From Plenodomus lindquistii (lineage: Eukaryota; Ascomycota; Dothideomycetes; Pleosporales; Leptosphaeriaceae): a DNA stretch of 64,000 nucleotides. The notes under the pieces were generated by a model, which was not told the DNA's origin, searched no databases, and was given only the letters and a program-made list of their open reading frames with translations. Made by a program: the position numbers and the translations under genes. The stretch is from positions 806,001 through 870,000 of the forward strand of contig JANUWI010000014.1 of the NCBI GenBank assembly GCA_025504975.1, in the 5' to 3' direction. This document shows, piece by piece, positions 63,104 to 64,000 of this stretch (its first letter is position 1; each line of letters opens with the position of its first letter).

Positions 63104-64000
63104 ATTGTAGTGGTCGATGTAGAAGCCTGTAGCAGTCGTGAACTAGAGATCAGGAACAAGGAATGTAAAGTAAGAAGAGGAGAAGAATATGGACGAAGCT
63201 GTGAATTCCGGGAAGAAGTAGAGAAGGAAGAAGGTTCCAGTGCTCGCGGGTTGTTTTGTGCGGGGCTTCGTATAGCTGGAATTCGGGGTGAAGGTGACTT
63301 TGAACACGCAGACGACATTGCGCAATCTTGATATCCAGGCAACAGCGCCAATCAAGCAACGCGTCTCTCACTCTCATTCATCTGAGTCGCGCTCTTGGGT
63401 TGCCCGTCACCGACTAGAGGTAAGAAAAAGAGGTGATGGTGCAGCATCTATGGTTCGATGGTGAGTGTGTAACAAGTGCTTTTCGCATTATCGTGGGGTT
63501 TGGCAGGACGTTCTGATGCAATCCCGATGGCCTGAGTGATTGAATAGCTCCATAGAATGCATCCCTCAGTCACTGCAATGTAGTCATTCCATGCGTACGT
63601 GAAGTGACTATCACTAGTGCACGTTGAACGAAAGGAAGTCGCCACACCTTCTGTGTTGCCTACTTAACTACCGCCTAGGTTTCAGACTAGTAGGATACCG
63701 TGATCCACTCACATTGTTTGTGTGTGTGTGAAGCGCCATTTCACTGCGAGTCAAAAATGGCAGATGAGAAATAAATCATGTCTGAGAGAAAAAGCTTGAA
63801 TCCATGTCGAAGAAAATTACCAGATTCCGTCCAACGCCTTACAAGAATTCGGGGTATACCATGCCTTGCCAAACCTAACCGAGTTCCATGCCCATATTTC
63901 GTTGTTTTCGTCCTCGACAAATATCTTACAGTCTTGTGATGAGAGCTATCCCAAGACAATTTCGTCCACAGTGTTATGCATCTGTAACCAATTCCAGATA
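63104..64000. other. Intergenic region, right edge
   Basis: Promoter of the AT-hook gene and unexplained sequence to the window edge. Short open frames only, none supported. Confidence 0.5.

Noticed and set aside
1..64000. tRNA, rRNA or transposase genes
   Set aside because: I looked for B-box-like motifs and transposase or reverse-transcriptase patterns and saw none that hold up. A tRNA covariance-model scan would be decisive.

Overview
The window is nuclear DNA of a filamentous ascomycete (Pezizomycotina). The short 45-190 nt introns with GT-AG ends and CTRAC/GCTGAC branch sites, the ascomycete-type URA3 with a long acidic insert, and the mix of Zn2Cys6 factor, rhodopsin-domain membrane protein, DUF7730-like protein and FTR1-FET3 pair all fit this. 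Gene style and spacing suggest a dothideomycete, perhaps Pleosporales, but that is inference. I support 23 protein-coding genes well or moderately, plus two weak candidates (a minus-strand terminal exon near 13.6 kb and a basic ORF at 15.3 kb). No rRNA, tRNA, CRISPR or intact transposon was recognised.

Layout. 1-16 kb: secreted thaumatin-like protein, GH2 beta-mannosidase, Zn2Cys6 regulator and a manganese-type cation diffusion facilitator, all on the plus strand, then a gene-poor stretch with strong strand asymmetry and a 37-unit CA microsatellite. 17-24 kb: importin-beta and a PTC6-like mitochondrial PP2C phosphatase, both minus. 24-35 kb: an uncharacterised protein with SPTKF-like repeats, a rhodopsin-domain membrane protein, a 1016-residue unrecognised nuclear-looking protein and a DUF7730/F-box-like protein. 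35-42 kb: MATE transporter, flavin-reductase-like protein, MetX-like alpha/beta-hydrolase and a 2H phosphoesterase. 42-51 kb: housekeeping genes for poly(A) polymerase, an RBR ubiquitin ligase, the DRS1 ribosome-biogenesis helicase and phosphatidylinositol synthase. 52-57 kb: the reductive iron-uptake pair FTR1 and FET3, divergently transcribed from a shared 1 kb promoter. 57-63 kb: URA3, a LigB/DODA-type dioxygenase and an AT-hook protein.

Genes that work together. FET3 oxidises Fe(II) and hands Fe(III) to the FTR1 permease. Their shared promoter carries two perfect ATCWGATAA sites, the target of iron-sensing GATA repressors, plus three near matches. FTR1 intron 1 holds a 52-bp tandem repeat, and the FTR1 reading frame is out by one base at its last splice junction. 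The beta-mannosidase and the downstream Zn2Cys6 gene are neighbours and might be linked, but nothing in the sequence proves it.

Most unexpected pattern. At eight or more places the plus strand jumps from C-rich to G-rich within a few tens of bases, usually near gene 3' ends. All the jumps run in the same, reverse-complement-symmetric direction. All exon borders were read by eye from splice consensus and reading phase, with no transcript data.
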